Source of the DNA: Pseudomonas oryzihabitans
Lineage (GTDB): Bacteria > Pseudomonadota > Gammaproteobacteria > Pseudomonadales > Pseudomonadaceae
Reading direction: 5' to 3'
Length of the DNA: 64,000 bases
Assembly: GCF_006384975.1 (NCBI RefSeq)
Contig: NZ_CP021645.1
Span: 3,996,001-4,060,000 of the forward strand
The position numbers and the translations under genes were made by a program. Of this stretch, positions 1 through 9,600 are shown one piece after another. How positions within the stretch are numbered: the first letter of the stretch is position 1; the number at the start of each line of letters is the position of its first letter. The notes under the pieces were generated by a model, which was given only the letters and a program-made list of their open reading frames with translations, ran no database searches and had not been told where the DNA came from.

Positions 1-536
1 ATGGCATTCTTCAGGCCTACCAGCAATTGACGCTTGTGGGCTTCGTCGGCCAACCAGTTGAGGAAGTCCAGCTGCTGGGCCTTGGTCAGCTTGAGACCGT
101 TCGGGTTGGTGTAGCCGTCGACGTTGTCCGGGTCCACACCCTGGCAGCCCTTCTGCACGGCCAGATCCAGGCGCTTGGCCAACAGGGCGCGGACATCGGC
201 ACGGCGGATGTCCAGCCAGCGCTCACCCGGCCAGGCGTCCAGCGCCTTGCCCAGGGCGGCCTTGGGGTAGAGGGCCGCATCGGTGCGCCAGTCTTCCCAG
301 GTGCCGGCGCTGAAATAGCAGATCACCGTCTTGCCATTGCCCTTCAGGTTGGCGATCACCGCCTTGCTGGTGTCGTAGAGGTCGATGTCGTAGAAGGTCC
401 GATTGGGCTTTTGCAACACGCCATTCAGCTGGACATGCCAGGTGAGCGTCTGGGGCAGCGGAGCGGGCGGGGCCGCATGACTGGAAGCGGCGGCGGACAG
501 TCCGCACAGCAGGATGGAACAGGCTGAAAGGCGCAT
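1..536 (-). CDS. GH114-type endo-alpha-1,4-polygalactosaminidase-like secreted protein, 3' truncated by window edge
   Basis: Reading leftwards from the ATG at 534-536 gives an open frame that runs off position 1, so about 178 residues are visible and the C-terminus is missing. The first ~20 residues are a typical Sec signal peptide (MRLSACSILLCGLSAAASSH). The mature part shows the pattern WHVQLNG, YDIDLYDTS, VICYFSAGTWEDWR, ERWLDIR, GVDPDNVDGY and VGLKNA, which I recognise as the GH114 / endo-alpha-1,4-polygalactosaminidase family; the acidic residues in DPDN and the D of YDIDLYD are the likely catalytic or substrate-binding ones. It would be exported and act on galactosamine-rich exopolysaccharide (family knowledge, not shown here). 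Family assignment is confident, substrate is not. Confidence 0.75.
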   Translation of the reverse strand, partial: MRLSACSILLCGLSAAASSHAAPPAPLPQTLTWHVQLNGVLQKPNRTFYDIDLYDTSKAVIANLKGNGKTVICYFSAGTWEDWRTDAALYPKAALGKALDAWPGERWLDIRRADVRALLAKRLDLAVQKGCQGVDPDNVDGYTNPNGLKLTKAQQLDFLNWLADEAHKRQLLVGLKNA

Positions 537-879
537 GAGGCTTGACTCGAAAGGCTGGTCAAGTCCTCAGTATCGGCTGACTTTTCGGGGGCCTGAGTGC
601 CGGTCGTCGTACCCATTCGCGGCTGGTCGGTACCCAGTTAGCGGGCACTCCAGAGTGCTCGTTCAAAGAGCCTTGTCCTAGAGCTGTCGCCGATAGAGCA
701 GCCGCTGTTCCGGTCGTGCGGCCAGCCTTTTTCGCCCGCTGGTGCTGCCGATAGACGGCATGGCGCGGCCAGCGAGCGAGGGGTCGCTGGCCGCGCGCCG
801 AACGAACGCCGGGCTAGGCTTGCCCGCTCCTGCGCAGGCCACCACCTGGAGGCGGCGGCCGCAGGGAGCGTGCTGGCTC
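537..879. other. Intergenic region between the GH114 gene and argH
   Basis: This 343-base gap lies upstream of the minus-strand GH114 gene and downstream of minus-strand argH. I see no protein-like reading frame that extends through it. It holds one strong dyad (763-795, listed separately). A promoter for the GH114 gene should lie close to 540-600, but no convincing -35/-10 pair stands out. Confidence 0.5.
763..795. repeat. 13-bp perfect inverted repeat 3' of argH
   Basis: Arms 763-775 and 783-795 (core GCGGCCAGCGA / TCGCTGGCCGC) are perfectly complementary over 13 bp with a 7-base loop. It lies 85 bases past the argH stop. There is no T-tract on either side, so it is not a canonical intrinsic terminator; it may stabilise the argH 3' end or pause polymerase. 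Confidence 0.6.
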
Positions 880-2274
880 TCAGCGCTTGGCCAGCAACTC
901 GCGACCGCGAGCCACGGCGGCGCGGACCTGGGCCGGTGCGGTGCCGCCGATATGGTCGCGGGCGTTGACCGAGCCTTCCAGGGTCAGGACAGCGAAGACG
1001 TCCTGCTCGATCTGGTCGCTGAAGCGGCGCAATTCGTCCAGGCTCATCTCGGCCAGGTCCTTGCCGCTGTCGACACCGTACTTCACCGCATGACCGACGA
1101 TCTCGTGGCAATCGCGGAAGGGCAGGCCCTTGCGTACCAGGTAGTCGGCCAGGTCCGTGGCGGTGGAGAAGCCACGGCGCGCGGCCTCGCGCATGATCTC
1201 GCGCTTGGGCTTGATGGCCGGAACCATGTCGGCGAAGGCGCGCAGGGAGTCACGCAGGGTATCGGCGGCGTCGAACAGTGGCTCCTTGTCCTCCTGGTTG
1301 TCCTTGTTGTAGGCCAGCGGCTGGCCCTTCATCAGGGTCAGCAGGCCGGTGAGGGCGCCGAACACCCGGCCGGTCTTGCCGCGCACCAGTTCGGGCACGT
1401 CGGGATTCTTCTTCTGCGGCATGATCGAGGAGCCGGTGCAGAAGCGGTCGGGCAGATCGATGAACTGGAACTGGGCGCTGGTCCAGAGCACCAGCTCTTC
1501 GGAGAAGCGCGACAGGTGCATCATCGCCAGGGACGCCGCAGCGCAGAATTCGATGGCGAAGTCGCGGTCCGAGACGCCGTCCAGGGAATTGCCGCCGATG
1601 GCCTCGAAACCCAGCAGCTCGCAGGTGACCTGGCGCTGGATGGGATAGGTGGTACCGGCCAGCGCCGCGCTGCCCAGGGGCATGCGGTTGACGCGCTTGC
1701 GGCAGTCCACCAGGCGCTCGTGGTCACGGGAAAGCATCTCGAACCAGGCCAGCAGGTGGTGGCCGAAGGTCACCGGCTGGGCGGTCTGCAGGTGGGTGAA
1801 GCCGGGCATGATGGTGTCGGCTTCGGCCTCCGCCAGTTGCAGCAGGCCTTCTTGCAGGCGATTCAGCTCGACGAGGATGGCGTCGATCTCATCGCGCAGC
1901 CAGAGGCGGATATCAGTAGCCACCTGATCGTTGCGGCTGCGGCCGGTGTGCAGCTTCTTGCCCACCACGCCCAGGCGCTCGGTCAGGCGCGCCTCGATGT
2001 TCATGTGCACGTCTTCCAGGTCGACGCGCCACTCGAAGGTGCCGGCCTCGATCTCGCCGCGGATTTCGTCCAGCCCGGCGACGATGGCATCGCGCTCCGC
2101 CTCGCTGAGCACCCCGGCCTGGGCCAGCATGCGGGCATGGGCCTGGCTGCCGAGGATGTCGTGGCGGTAGAGGCGCTTGTCGAAGTCCACCGAGGCGGTG
2201 AAGCGGGCGACGAAGGCGTCGACGGGTTCGCTGAAGCGTCCGCCCCAGGACTGGTTGGTTTTTTCGCTGCTCAT
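880..2274 (-). CDS. argH: Argininosuccinate lyase
   Basis: ArgH cleaves argininosuccinate to arginine and fumarate, the last step of arginine synthesis, in the cytoplasm as a homotetramer. The 464-residue product has the usual family length. It carries the fumarase/aspartase-superfamily signature [12 protein letters not shown] at residues 281-292 (the mobile serine loop), the conserved TGRSRND stretch at 110-116 and the HLQTAQP segment at 161-167 with the catalytic histidine. The start [14 protein letters not shown] is the usual ArgH N-terminus. It is transcribed alone and divergently from algZ; the argH-algZ-algR order is typical of Pseudomonas. Nothing odd seen. Confidence 0.97.
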   Translation of the reverse strand: MSSEKTNQSWGGRFSEPVDAFVARFTASVDFDKRLYRHDILGSQAHARMLAQAGVLSEAERDAIVAGLDEIRGEIEAGTFEWRVDLEDVHMNIEARLTERLGVVGKKLHTGRSRNDQVATDIRLWLRDEIDAILVELNRLQEGLLQLAEAEADTIMPGFTHLQTAQPVTFGHHLLAWFEMLSRDHERLVDCRKRVNRMPLGSAALAGTTYPIQRQVTCELLGFEAIGGNSLDGVSDRDFAIEFCAAASLAMMHLSRFSEELVLWTSAQFQFIDLPDRFCTGSSIMPQKKNPDVPELVRGKTGRVFGALTGLLTLMKGQPLAYNKDNQEDKEPLFDAADTLRDSLRAFADMVPAIKPKREIMREAARRGFSTATDLADYLVRKGLPFRDCHEIVGHAVKYGVDSGKDLAEMSLDELRRFSDQIEQDVFAVLTLEGSVNARDHIGGTAPAQVRAAVARGRELLAKR

Positions 2275-2403
2275 GGATCGGCCTGCTGCTGGGCTTGTCG
2301 GTGGAGGGTGAAGGGTGCCGATGATAGCAGTCCTGAGCGGGTTCCTGCCGGAATCAGCGGAGCCGACTTGCCGACGAGCGGTATCTGACCCACACTGCGG
2401 CTC

Positions 2404-3480
2404 ATGATGCTCGAACGCCGCAAAACCCCCCGGCCGGTCAAGGTCGATGACTTCTTCGTCCCGGCGCTATGCGAACCGGAGGCCCTGCTCGTCCTGGTGG
2501 TGCTGGCGGAGTTGCTGGTGCTGGTCCTGGTGCTGGCCGAGCCCTTCACCCTGCAATTCAACTGGATCCGCCTGGCGCTGGTGTCGCTCTTCGTGCAGTG
2601 GATCGTGCTGCTGTCGGCGGCGCTGCTGTGTCGTCTGCGCCCCTGGCTCGCGCGCCATCGGCCGGTGGTGGCCGGCGGCCTCTGCTGCGCCATCGTGGTG
2701 GCGCTGACGCTGGGTTGCACTCTGGTGGCCGACTGGCTGCAACTGGCCGGCCCGCTACAGCGGGTGGGCGAGGTGCGGCTGTACATGAGGCACGCGCTGA
2801 TCGCCTTCATCATGTCCATGCTGCTGCTGCGCTACTTCTGGCTGCAGAGCCAGTGGCGCCGCCAGCAGCAGGCCGAATTGCAGGCGCGCATCGAATCCCT
2901 GCAGGCGCGGATCCGCCCGCACTTCCTGTTCAACAGCCTGAACAGCATCGCCAGCCTGGTCGCCCTGGATGCCGACAAGGCCGAGCGCGCGGTGCTGGAT
3001 CTGTCGGCGCTGTTCCGCGCCAGCCTGGCCCAGCCCGGTACCAAGGTGCGCTGGGTGGAAGAGCTGGAACTGTCGCGGCGTTATCTGGAAATCGAACGGC
3101 TGCGCCTGGGCGACCGGCTCAAGTTGCAATGGGACGTCGACGGCGTGCCGGCCGACCTGCCGATCCCCCAACTGACCCTCCAGCCGTTGCTGGAAAATGC
3201 CTTGATCTATGGTGTCGCGCCGCGCATCGAAGGCGGGCTCGTCACCATCTACGCCAACTATCTGGATGGGGTGTTCGAACTGGTCATCAGCAACCCCTAC
3301 GATCCCGAGGTCGAGCAGCAGCCACGTCCCCCCAAGGGCACTCGTCAAGCTTTGAGCAATATCGAAGCGCGGTTGACGGCACTTTTCGGACCAGCTGCGA
3401 GTCTCAAAATCGAACGCCGCGACCAGCGGCATACAACGTCTCTTCGCTATCCATGCGAGCGACTCATGCGGGAAGCCTGA
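2404..3480 (+). CDS. algZ: AlgZ/FimS-type sensor histidine kinase
   Basis: A LytS/YehU-type membrane sensor kinase partnered with AlgR, known in P. aeruginosa for control of alginate, type IV pili and virulence. The 358-residue product has about four hydrophobic segments (roughly residues 28-48, 56-76, 88-112 and 130-147) followed by the His_kinase family block [13 protein letters not shown], with the likely phospho-acceptor at His173. The N-box [10 protein letters not shown] and a shortened ATP-binding domain follow, ending [11 protein letters not shown]. Typical AlgZ lacks a periplasmic sensor domain and so does this. The stop codon is four bases before the algR start, so the two are almost certainly one transcript. 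Confidence 0.93.
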   Translation: MMLERRKTPRPVKVDDFFVPALCEPEALLVLVVLAELLVLVLVLAEPFTLQFNWIRLALVSLFVQWIVLLSAALLCRLRPWLARHRPVVAGGLCCAIVVALTLGCTLVADWLQLAGPLQRVGEVRLYMRHALIAFIMSMLLLRYFWLQSQWRRQQQAELQARIESLQARIRPHFLFNSLNSIASLVALDADKAERAVLDLSALFRASLAQPGTKVRWVEELELSRRYLEIERLRLGDRLKLQWDVDGVPADLPIPQLTLQPLLENALIYGVAPRIEGGLVTIYANYLDGVFELVISNPYDPEVEQQPRPPKGTRQALSNIEARLTALFGPAASLKIERRDQRHTTSLRYPCERLMREA

Positions 3481-3484
3481 GCTT

Positions 3485-4231
3485 ATGAATGTCCTGATCG
3501 TCGATGACGAACCCTTGGCGCGCGAGCGTCTGGCCCGTCTGGTGGGGCAACTGGACGGTTATACCGCCCTGGAGCCGACAGCCACCAACGGTGAGGAAGC
3601 CCTCGCTTTGGTTGAAAACCTCAAACCAGACATCGTCCTGCTCGACATCCGTATGCCGGGCCTGGACGGCTTGCAGGTGGCGGCACGGCTCTGTGAGCGT
3701 GAATCGCCGCCCGCGGTGATCTTCGTCACCGCCCACGACGAATACGCGCTCGACGCCTTCCAGGTGAGCGCCGTGGGCTATCTGGTCAAGCCGGTTCGCC
3801 AGGAAGACCTGGCCGCGGCCCTGAGCAAGGCGCAGCGCCCCAACCGCATGCAACTGGCTGCGCTGACCAAGCCGCCAGCCAGCGGCGGTCCAGGTCCGCG
3901 TAGCCACATCAGCGCCCGCACCCGTAAGGGGATCGAGCTGATTCCGCTGGACGACGTGGTCTACTTCATCGCCGACCACAAGTACGTGACCCTGAGACAC
4001 TCCGGGGGCGAGGTGCTGCTGGACGAGCCGCTCAAGGCGCTGGAAGACGAATTCGGCGAGCGCTTCGTGCGGATTCACCGCAACGCGCTGGTCTCCCGCG
4101 AACGCATCGAGCGACTGCAACGCACGCCGTTGGGGCACTTCCAGCTGTTCCTCAAGGGCATGAACGGCGATGCGCTGACCGTCAGCCGCCGCCACGTCGC
4201 CGGCGTGCGCCGCCTGATGCACAGCATCTGA
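3485..4231 (+). CDS. algR: Response regulator AlgR (LytTR DNA-binding)
   Basis: Cytoplasmic DNA-binding response regulator partnered with AlgZ. The receiver domain spans residues 1-120 with acidic pocket D7-D8, phospho-acceptor D54 in LLDIRMPG, T81-type threonine in FVTAHDE and K of YLVKPV. A short linker leads to a LytTR domain (about 140-248) with HISARTRKGIELI, VYFIADHKYVTL and RFVRIHRNALVS. The family binds DNA through LytTR beta strands and in P. aeruginosa controls algD, fimU-pilE and others. Length 248 is identical to the canonical AlgR size. Start chosen at the first ATG after algZ. Confidence 0.96.
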   Translation: MNVLIVDDEPLARERLARLVGQLDGYTALEPTATNGEEALALVENLKPDIVLLDIRMPGLDGLQVAARLCERESPPAVIFVTAHDEYALDAFQVSAVGYLVKPVRQEDLAAALSKAQRPNRMQLAALTKPPASGGPGPRSHISARTRKGIELIPLDDVVYFIADHKYVTLRHSGGEVLLDEPLKALEDEFGERFVRIHRNALVSRERIERLQRTPLGHFQLFLKGMNGDALTVSRRHVAGVRRLMHSI

Positions 4232-4318
4232 CGTCGCTTCCACGTCGATGACCGGCGCTCAGCGGGGGAGAGGCGCCGGTCGACCTGCTATCATGGCCGG
4301 CAATCTGACGTGCTGGTA

Positions 4319-5263
4319 ATGTCCATGCTCCGCGAAATTCGTATCGCTACGCGCCAGAGTGCTCTGGCGCTGTGGCAAGCCGACTATGTGAAAGCCCGCC
4401 TCGAAGCGGCGCATCCAGGGTTGCGGGTTAGCCTGCTGCCCATGACCAGTCGTGGCGACAAGCTGCTGGACGCGCCCCTGGCGAAGATCGGCGGCAAGGG
4501 GCTGTTCGTCAAGGAGCTGGAAAATGCCCTGCTCGACGGCAGCGCCGACATCGCCGTGCACTCCATGAAGGACGTACCCATGGAGTTTCCCCAAGGCCTC
4601 GGGCTGTACGCCATCTGCGAGCGTGAAGACCCGCGCGATGCCTTCGTCTCCAACCGCTATGCCCGGCTCGCCGATCTGCCCCAGGGCAGTGTGGTGGGGA
4701 CCTCCAGCCTGAGGCGCCAGGCCCAGTTGCTGGCCCTGCGACCCGATCTGCAGATCCGCTTCCTGCGCGGCAACGTCAATACCCGCCTGGCCAAGCTCGA
4801 CGCCGACGAATACGACGCCATCATCCTCGCCGCGGCCGGCCTGATCCGCCTGGGCTTCGCCGGGCGCATCCGTGAGTCCCTCACCGTCGAGGACAGCTTG
4901 CCCGCCGGTGGCCAGGGCGCCGTGGGCATCGAGTGTCGCACCGATGATGCCGAGGTCCATGCGCTGCTCGAACCGCTGCACCATGTCGACACCGAGCGCC
5001 GGGTCGCGGCAGAACGGGCACTGAATCGGCGCCTCAACGGTGGCTGCCAGGTGCCCATCGCCAGCTACGCGGTGCAGGAAGGCGAACTGCTCTGGTTGCG
5101 CGGCCTGGTCGGCCAGCCCGATGGTGGCCTGCTGCTGCGCGCCGAGGCTCGCGGCCCGCTGAATGACCCGGCCGGACTGGGCGTGGCGGTAGCCGAAGCG
5201 CTGCTGGGGCAGGGCGCCCAGGCCATTCTCGACGCCGTCTACGGAAGCGCCGGCGCATCATGA
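4319..5263 (+). CDS. hemC: Porphobilinogen deaminase (hydroxymethylbilane synthase)
   Basis: HemC polymerises four porphobilinogens into hydroxymethylbilane, the linear precursor of uroporphyrinogen III, using a covalently bound dipyrromethane. The product has the family landmarks [10 protein letters not shown] at its start, [40 protein letters not shown] and the cofactor-binding cysteine C243 in [10 protein letters not shown]. Length 314 residues is normal. In-frame alternatives are a GTG at 4310 and an ATG at 4325; I prefer ATG 4319 because it best fits the usual N-terminus, though no strong ribosome site is visible. The stop overlaps the hemD start by four bases. Confidence 0.95.
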   Translation: MSMLREIRIATRQSALALWQADYVKARLEAAHPGLRVSLLPMTSRGDKLLDAPLAKIGGKGLFVKELENALLDGSADIAVHSMKDVPMEFPQGLGLYAICEREDPRDAFVSNRYARLADLPQGSVVGTSSLRRQAQLLALRPDLQIRFLRGNVNTRLAKLDADEYDAIILAAAGLIRLGFAGRIRESLTVEDSLPAGGQGAVGIECRTDDAEVHALLEPLHHVDTERRVAAERALNRRLNGGCQVPIASYAVQEGELLWLRGLVGQPDGGLLLRAEARGPLNDPAGLGVAVAEALLGQGAQAILDAVYGSAGAS

Positions 5264-6018
5264 GCGCCTGGCGGCTGCTGCTGACCCGTCCGGCGGAGGA
5301 AAATCCACCGCTCGCCGCCGCCCTGGCCGCGGCGGGCATCGCCACCGCCAGCCTGCCGCTGTTGGAGCTCCAGCCACTGGCGGAGTCGCCGCCGCAGCGC
5401 AGCCTCTGGCTCGATCTCGACCGCTACGCCGCCGTAGTGGTGGTCAGCAAGCCGGCCGCCCGCCTCGGACTCGCTGCCCTGGATCGCTACTGGCCGCAGC
5501 CGCCGCTGCAGGCGTGGTTCGCCGTCGGCGCGGCGACCGCTGCGGTGCTCGACGACTACGGCCTGCTGGTGCATTACCCCGTGCGCGAAGACAGCGAAGG
5601 CCTGCTGGCCCTGCCGGCGCTGGACGCAGCCCTGCAACGCCCCGACCCCCAGGTATTGCTGTTGCGCGGCGAAGGCGGTCGCGACCTGCTGGTCGAGACC
5701 CTGACCGCCCGCGGCGTCCGGGTCGAGGTACTCGAACTCTATCGCCGGCAGTGTCCGGTTTACCCTGCGGGGCTGATCCTAGAGACTCTCGCAGCGGAAC
5801 GCCTGAATGCCATCATGGTCAGCAGTGGGCAGGGTTTCGCGCATCTGCAGGCCTGTGCGGGTGCGGACTGGCCCGAGTTGCGCCGCTATCCCCTGCTGGT
5901 ACCCAGCGCCCGCGTGGCCGAGCTGGCCCGCGCGAACGGCTGCCACCGCATGATCGAGTGCCAGGGCGCCAATGCCGGCGCCATCGCCGCCGCGCTAGCC
6001 CACCACCATCCGGATTGA
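5260..6018 (+). CDS. hemD: Uroporphyrinogen-III synthase
   Basis: HemD cyclises hydroxymethylbilane with inversion of ring D to uroporphyrinogen III, the branch point to heme, siroheme and cobalamin. The 252-residue product matches the poorly conserved HemD fold: N-terminal [53 protein letters not shown] and the C-terminal SSGQGFAHL segment. ATGA overlap with hemC indicates translational coupling, and hemX follows 17 bases later, so this is the second gene of a hemCD-hemX-hemY operon. Confidence 0.93.
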   Translation: MSAWRLLLTRPAEENPPLAAALAAAGIATASLPLLELQPLAESPPQRSLWLDLDRYAAVVVVSKPAARLGLAALDRYWPQPPLQAWFAVGAATAAVLDDYGLLVHYPVREDSEGLLALPALDAALQRPDPQVLLLRGEGGRDLLVETLTARGVRVEVLELYRRQCPVYPAGLILETLAAERLNAIMVSSGQGFAHLQACAGADWPELRRYPLLVPSARVAELARANGCHRMIECQGANAGAIAAALAHHHPD

Positions 6019-6035
6019 CCCTACAAGGAATTCCC

Positions 6036-7211
6036 GTGAGCGAAACTCAAGCCCCCCGCGCCGACGACGTCTCTCCCGATCCTGTCGTGACCGCCGCCAC
6101 GCCCCCGCCAGCGTCGCCCCCTGCAAGCGCGCGCCGCAAGGGCTCGGGCAAGGCATCCGGTCTCGCACTGTTGGCCCTGCTGGTGGCCGCTGGCGGTCTG
6201 GGGCTGGGTGGCTGGAGCGTCTGGCAGTTACAGCAGGTGCGCCAGGCCGAGCAGAGCAGCGCCGCCCAGGCCGAGGATCTGCGCACTCAGCTGCGCCAAC
6301 TGGAGACGCGCAACCAGGCGTTGAGTGCCGACCTGGCCCGTCTGCCTTCGGCCAGTGACTTGGAAGAGCGCCGCCGCCAGTTGATCGCCCTGCAAGGCGA
6401 TCAACAACACCTCGCGGAGCAATTCAAGGAAGTAGTCGGCCAGAGCCGTCAGGCCTGGCGCCTGACCGAGGCCGAGCACCTGCTACGCATGGCGACCCTG
6501 CGGATGGTCGCCCTGCAGGATGTCCCCAGTGCGCAGAATCTGCTGCAGGGCGTCGACGACATTCTCAAGGCGCAGAACGACCCGGCTGCCTTCGCCGCCC
6601 GCCAACAGATCGCCAACGCTCAGCAGACGCTGCGCCAACTGCCCGATCTGGATCGCACCGGGCTGTTCGTCCAGCTCGCCTCGTTGCGTAACCAGGTGCA
6701 GAGCCTGGAGCCGCTGCCGCCGCGCTTCTCCACCACGGTGGCCGATCAGCCGGGTGTCGAGAAGCCCGCGCTGCCGCCGAGCAGCACCCTGCAGCAATGG
6801 TGGCAGGACTTCCGCCAGCGCATCTCCAGTTACTTCCGCATCGATTTCTCCGCCGACCAGCCGATCCGTCCGCTGCTGGCTGAGGAATCCCTGGCCCAGG
6901 TCCGCCTGGCCATGAGTCTGGCCTTGGAGCAGGCGCAATGGGCCGTGCTCAACGGCAACCAGGAGGTCTATCGCCTCTCCATCGAGCAGGCCGAAGACGT
7001 CCTCGCGGGCTACTTCAACAACCAGAATCCCGATAGCCGTGCGGTCAAGTTGCGCCTGCAGGAGCTGGCCGAGCGTCCGGTGACCTTCGAGGCGCCCGAT
7101 CTGACGCCGGCGCTGACCGCGCTCCAGGCCTACATCGCGCAACGCCAGCAAATCCAGCCGAACATCCAGTCGAACAATGCCGCCGGCGCGGCTCAGGAGA
7201 ATCGCCCATGA
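6036..7211 (+). CDS. hemX: HemX-like inner-membrane protein of the heme cluster
   Basis: A 391-residue protein of the HemX family, often labelled uroporphyrinogen-III C-methyltransferase although it has no SAM-binding methylase domain. Residues 1-40 are Ala/Pro-rich and cytoplasmic, residues about 41-63 form one transmembrane helix (GLALLALLVAAGGLGLGGW), then a coiled coil (about 64-135) rich in Gln/Glu/Leu, then the conserved HemX region WRLTEAEHLLRMA and a C-terminal helical part. The start is a GTG at 6036 preceded by AAGGA at 6025-6029. Its stop overlaps the hemY ATG by four bases. Exact role in heme synthesis remains unsettled. Confidence 0.9.
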   Translation: MSETQAPRADDVSPDPVVTAATPPPASPPASARRKGSGKASGLALLALLVAAGGLGLGGWSVWQLQQVRQAEQSSAAQAEDLRTQLRQLETRNQALSADLARLPSASDLEERRRQLIALQGDQQHLAEQFKEVVGQSRQAWRLTEAEHLLRMATLRMVALQDVPSAQNLLQGVDDILKAQNDPAAFAARQQIANAQQTLRQLPDLDRTGLFVQLASLRNQVQSLEPLPPRFSTTVADQPGVEKPALPPSSTLQQWWQDFRQRISSYFRIDFSADQPIRPLLAEESLAQVRLAMSLALEQAQWAVLNGNQEVYRLSIEQAEDVLAGYFNNQNPDSRAVKLRLQELAERPVTFEAPDLTPALTALQAYIAQRQQIQPNIQSNNAAGAAQENRP

Positions 7212-8416
7212 AGCGCCTGTACCTGCTGTTCCTGTTCGCCCTGCTCGTCGGCCTGGGCGTCGCCGTGGTGCTGGCCAAGGAGCCGGGCTATGTGCTGCTC
7301 TCCTATAGTAACTTCCGCTACGAATCGAGCCTCTGGGCCTTCCTGGCGCTGCTGGTGGCCGTCTGGCTGGCGCTCTACATCCTCAAGCTGGTGCTGAATG
7401 CCCTGGGGCTGACCGGCAAGGTGCTCAACCCCTGGTCGCGCCACAATCGCCAGCGGCGCCTGGAGCAGGCTCGCCACAAAGGCCAGCTGGAGTTGGCCGA
7501 AGGCAACTGGAGCAGCGCTCTCAAACACCTGAAAAGCGCCGCTGAACAGGCCGACCAGCCATTGTTCGTGCTGCTGGGCGCCGCCCGTGCCGCCAATGAA
7601 TTGGGCGATCTCGAAGAGCGCGACCGGCTGCTGCGCCAGGCACGTGAACGCGAGCCCCATGCCGAGCTGGCCATCGGTCTCCAGCAAGCCCGCCTGCAGA
7701 TTGACCGCGGCCAGTACCTGGAAGCCCGCGACAGCCTCGCACCGTTGCAGGCCAAGTACCCGAAGAACGGCGAGGTACTGCTCCAGCTGCAGCGTTTGCA
7801 GGTGACCCTGCGCGACTGGCCGGCGCTGATCGCCTTGCTGCCGCAACTGCGCAAGCAACAGGTGCTGCGTCCCCAGGAGCAGGACGACCTGGAGCGCAAG
7901 GTCTGGATCGCTACCCTGGACGAGGTGCCTGCACAGGGCGCCGAGTCCGCCTTGGATGCCCAGTGGCAGCAGGTGCCCACGGCGCTCAAGGGGGATTCCT
8001 CGGTCGTGCTGGCCTATGCCCGCCAACTGCGCGCCATCGGTCGTGACGACCTGGCCGAGGAGGTGCTGCACATCACCCTCAACCGGCAGTGGGATGAGCG
8101 GCTGATCGAACTCTACGGTCATCTGCGCCCGCGCGATGCCAGTCGGCCGCTGCATCACGCCGAAGGCTGGTTGCGGGAACGGCCTCAGGACCCGGTGCTG
8201 TTGCTGGCGCTGGGACGGCTGTGCATGAGCAACCAACTGTGGGGCAAGGCCCGCGAATACCTGGAGACCAGCCTGGCCCAGCGGCCTTCCGCCGTCACTG
8301 CCGGCGAATTGGCGCGGGTGGTCATGCAACTGGGCGACGTCACCCGCAGCCAGCAGCTCTTGCAGAGCCAATGGCATGAGCCGGCGCCTGGAGCTCTGCC
8401 GGCCACACGCGCCTGA
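7208..8416 (+). CDS. hemY: HemY-like membrane TPR protein
   Basis: The 402-residue product belongs to the proteobacterial HemY family (unrelated to protoporphyrinogen oxidase of Bacillus). Two N-terminal hydrophobic segments (about residues 3-20 and 42-62) anchor it in the inner membrane; between them is the conserved VLLSYSNFRYESSLWAF. The rest is helical TPR-like repeat sequence, for example LAEGNWSSALKHL, LLGAARAANELGD and ALGRLCMSNQLWGKAREYLE. It is thought to act as an organiser late in heme synthesis. It ends the hem operon; a good intrinsic terminator follows 14 bases later. Confidence 0.92.
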   Translation: MKRLYLLFLFALLVGLGVAVVLAKEPGYVLLSYSNFRYESSLWAFLALLVAVWLALYILKLVLNALGLTGKVLNPWSRHNRQRRLEQARHKGQLELAEGNWSSALKHLKSAAEQADQPLFVLLGAARAANELGDLEERDRLLRQAREREPHAELAIGLQQARLQIDRGQYLEARDSLAPLQAKYPKNGEVLLQLQRLQVTLRDWPALIALLPQLRKQQVLRPQEQDDLERKVWIATLDEVPAQGAESALDAQWQQVPTALKGDSSVVLAYARQLRAIGRDDLAEEVLHITLNRQWDERLIELYGHLRPRDASRPLHHAEGWLRERPQDPVLLLALGRLCMSNQLWGKAREYLETSLAQRPSAVTAGELARVVMQLGDVTRSQQLLQSQWHEPAPGALPATRA

Positions 8417-8429
8417 GACGCCGCCGTCC

Positions 8430-8460
8430 AGCCCGGGTCCTTGAAAGGAGCCCGGGCTTT
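8430..8460 (+). terminator. Intrinsic terminator after hemY
   Basis: AGCCCGGGTCC at 8430-8440 and GGAGCCCGGGCT at 8447-8458 form a GC-rich hairpin with one bulged base and a TTGAAA loop, followed by TTT. It lies 14 bases past the hemY stop and would separate the hem operon from the dsbB gene. Confidence 0.75.
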
Positions 8461-8503
8461 CACTACCGTAACGTCCCAATTCCTTGCTGGAGACGGCGCG
8501 TCC

Positions 8504-8989
8504 GTGACTAGTACCCGCTTCATCTTCCTGTTCATGGCCGCGACCTGCGCGGTACTCATGGGCGTCGGTCTCTACCTCGAACACGTGGTTGGCCTCGAGC
8601 CCTGCCCACTGTGCGTCGTGCAGCGAATTTTCTTCATCCTGGTCGGCGTGGTCGCCTTGATCGCCGGCATCCAGGCGCCAGGCAAGCGTGGAGCGCGTAT
8701 CTATGGCGTGATCCTCCTGCTGCTGGCCGCCGGTGGCGCCGCCACGGCCGGCCGCCAGGTCTATCTGCAGACGGTGCCGGCGGAAGAGCTGGCGGCCTGC
8801 CTGCCGAGCCTGGACTACATGATGCAGGCACTGCCCTTCCAGGAGATCATCCGCCTGGTCCTGCACGGCACCGCCGATTGCGCCGAGGTCAACTGGACGC
8901 TGTTCGGCCTGAGCATCCCGGAATGGAGTCTGCTGGCCTTCGTCCTGCTCATGGCCTTGAGCCTGGTCAAGATCTTTCGCCGCCGCTAG
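8504..8989 (+). CDS. dsbB: Disulfide bond formation protein DsbB family
   Basis: Inner-membrane quinone-linked oxidase that re-oxidises periplasmic DsbA. The 161-residue product has four transmembrane helices and both cysteine pairs: C34-P-L-C37 in LEPCPLCVVQR in the first periplasmic loop, and the separated pair in AACLPSLDYM and GTADCAEV in the second. Pseudomonads often carry two DsbB paralogues; this one is at the place of the gene called dsbH/dsbB1 in P. aeruginosa. I chose the GTG at 8504 because upstream codons of the longer frame run through the hemY terminator hairpin. Confidence 0.92.
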   Translation: MTSTRFIFLFMAATCAVLMGVGLYLEHVVGLEPCPLCVVQRIFFILVGVVALIAGIQAPGKRGARIYGVILLLLAAGGAATAGRQVYLQTVPAEELAACLPSLDYMMQALPFQEIIRLVLHGTADCAEVNWTLFGLSIPEWSLLAFVLLMALSLVKIFRRR

Positions 8990-9099
8990 GCCTTTCTCCG
9001 AGCAACGGCACTCGCGTGGCGAGACGATGTCGGTATAGTTCCTGATATCACCCGGGTGCTCGCGCCCGGACCGTCTCGCCCGTATAGAGAGCTGCCGTC

Positions 9100-9576
9100 A
9101 TGCTAGAAACCTGCCGCAATGCCCAGGAACGCTGGGGTGGGGTCCACCAGCTGATCGACCGCTGGCTGATCGCCCGCCGCGAGCTGGTGACCGCTTACGA
9201 AACCCTGGACCTGCAACCCCTGCTGGCCCCGGTACACGAGGTGAGCGAGCTGGAGCGCCTTTGCGACCTGCTGGTCGACTACATGTCCACCGCGCATTTC
9301 GAGATCTACGAGCAACTGGTGGCCGAAGCCCGGGAGTTCCAGGACGAGCGCGCCATCGAGTTCTCCGACAGCGTCTATCCGCGCCTGCAGGCCCTGACCG
9401 ACGCCGCTCTGAACTTCAACGACCGTTTCGAGCGCGGCGCCTACCGGGACCCTGGTCTGCTGACCATCGAACTCAAGCTGCTGGGCGAAACCTTGCGCGA
9501 GCGCTTCGAACTCGAAGACTGCCTGATCGAAGTCCTGCATACCGCACACCAGCAGCCGCGCCTGGCCTCCGTCTAA
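9100..9576 (+). CDS. algQ: AlgQ/Rsd anti-sigma-70 regulator
   Basis: AlgQ is the pseudomonad homologue of Rsd; it binds region 4 of the housekeeping sigma factor and favours alternative sigma factors. The 158-residue helical protein starts with MLETCRNAQERWGGVHQLIDRWL and has the family block FEIYEQL, a good match to AlgQ as I recall it, with normal length. It has its own upstream gap (about 110 bases) and ends convergently with the next gene over a shared hairpin. In P. aeruginosa it is followed by an FKBP-type isomerase gene and the histone-like gene algP, neither of which is present here. Confidence 0.93.
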   Translation: MLETCRNAQERWGGVHQLIDRWLIARRELVTAYETLDLQPLLAPVHEVSELERLCDLLVDYMSTAHFEIYEQLVAEAREFQDERAIEFSDSVYPRLQALTDAALNFNDRFERGAYRDPGLLTIELKLLGETLRERFELEDCLIEVLHTAHQQPRLASV

Positions 9577-9600
9577 GGCCAGGCTATCTAGGGCCTGGCC
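9577..9600. terminator. Bidirectional hairpin between convergent algQ and TIGR02444 genes
   Basis: GGCCAGGC at 9577-9584 and GCCTGGCC at 9593-9600 form an 8-bp perfect stem with an 8-base loop, starting at the first base after the algQ stop and containing the stop of the opposing gene. There is no T-tract, so termination efficiency is uncertain. Confidence 0.4.

Noticed and set aside
742..2388. Long plus-strand frame (548 codons) opposite argH
   Set aside because: It is the antisense shadow of argH in GC-rich DNA; its product is low-complexity and matches no family, while argH has all motifs.
8441..8503. Upstream start for the DsbB gene at 8441
   Set aside because: The extra codons are made of the hemY terminator hairpin; the GTG at 8504 gives the usual DsbB N-terminus.
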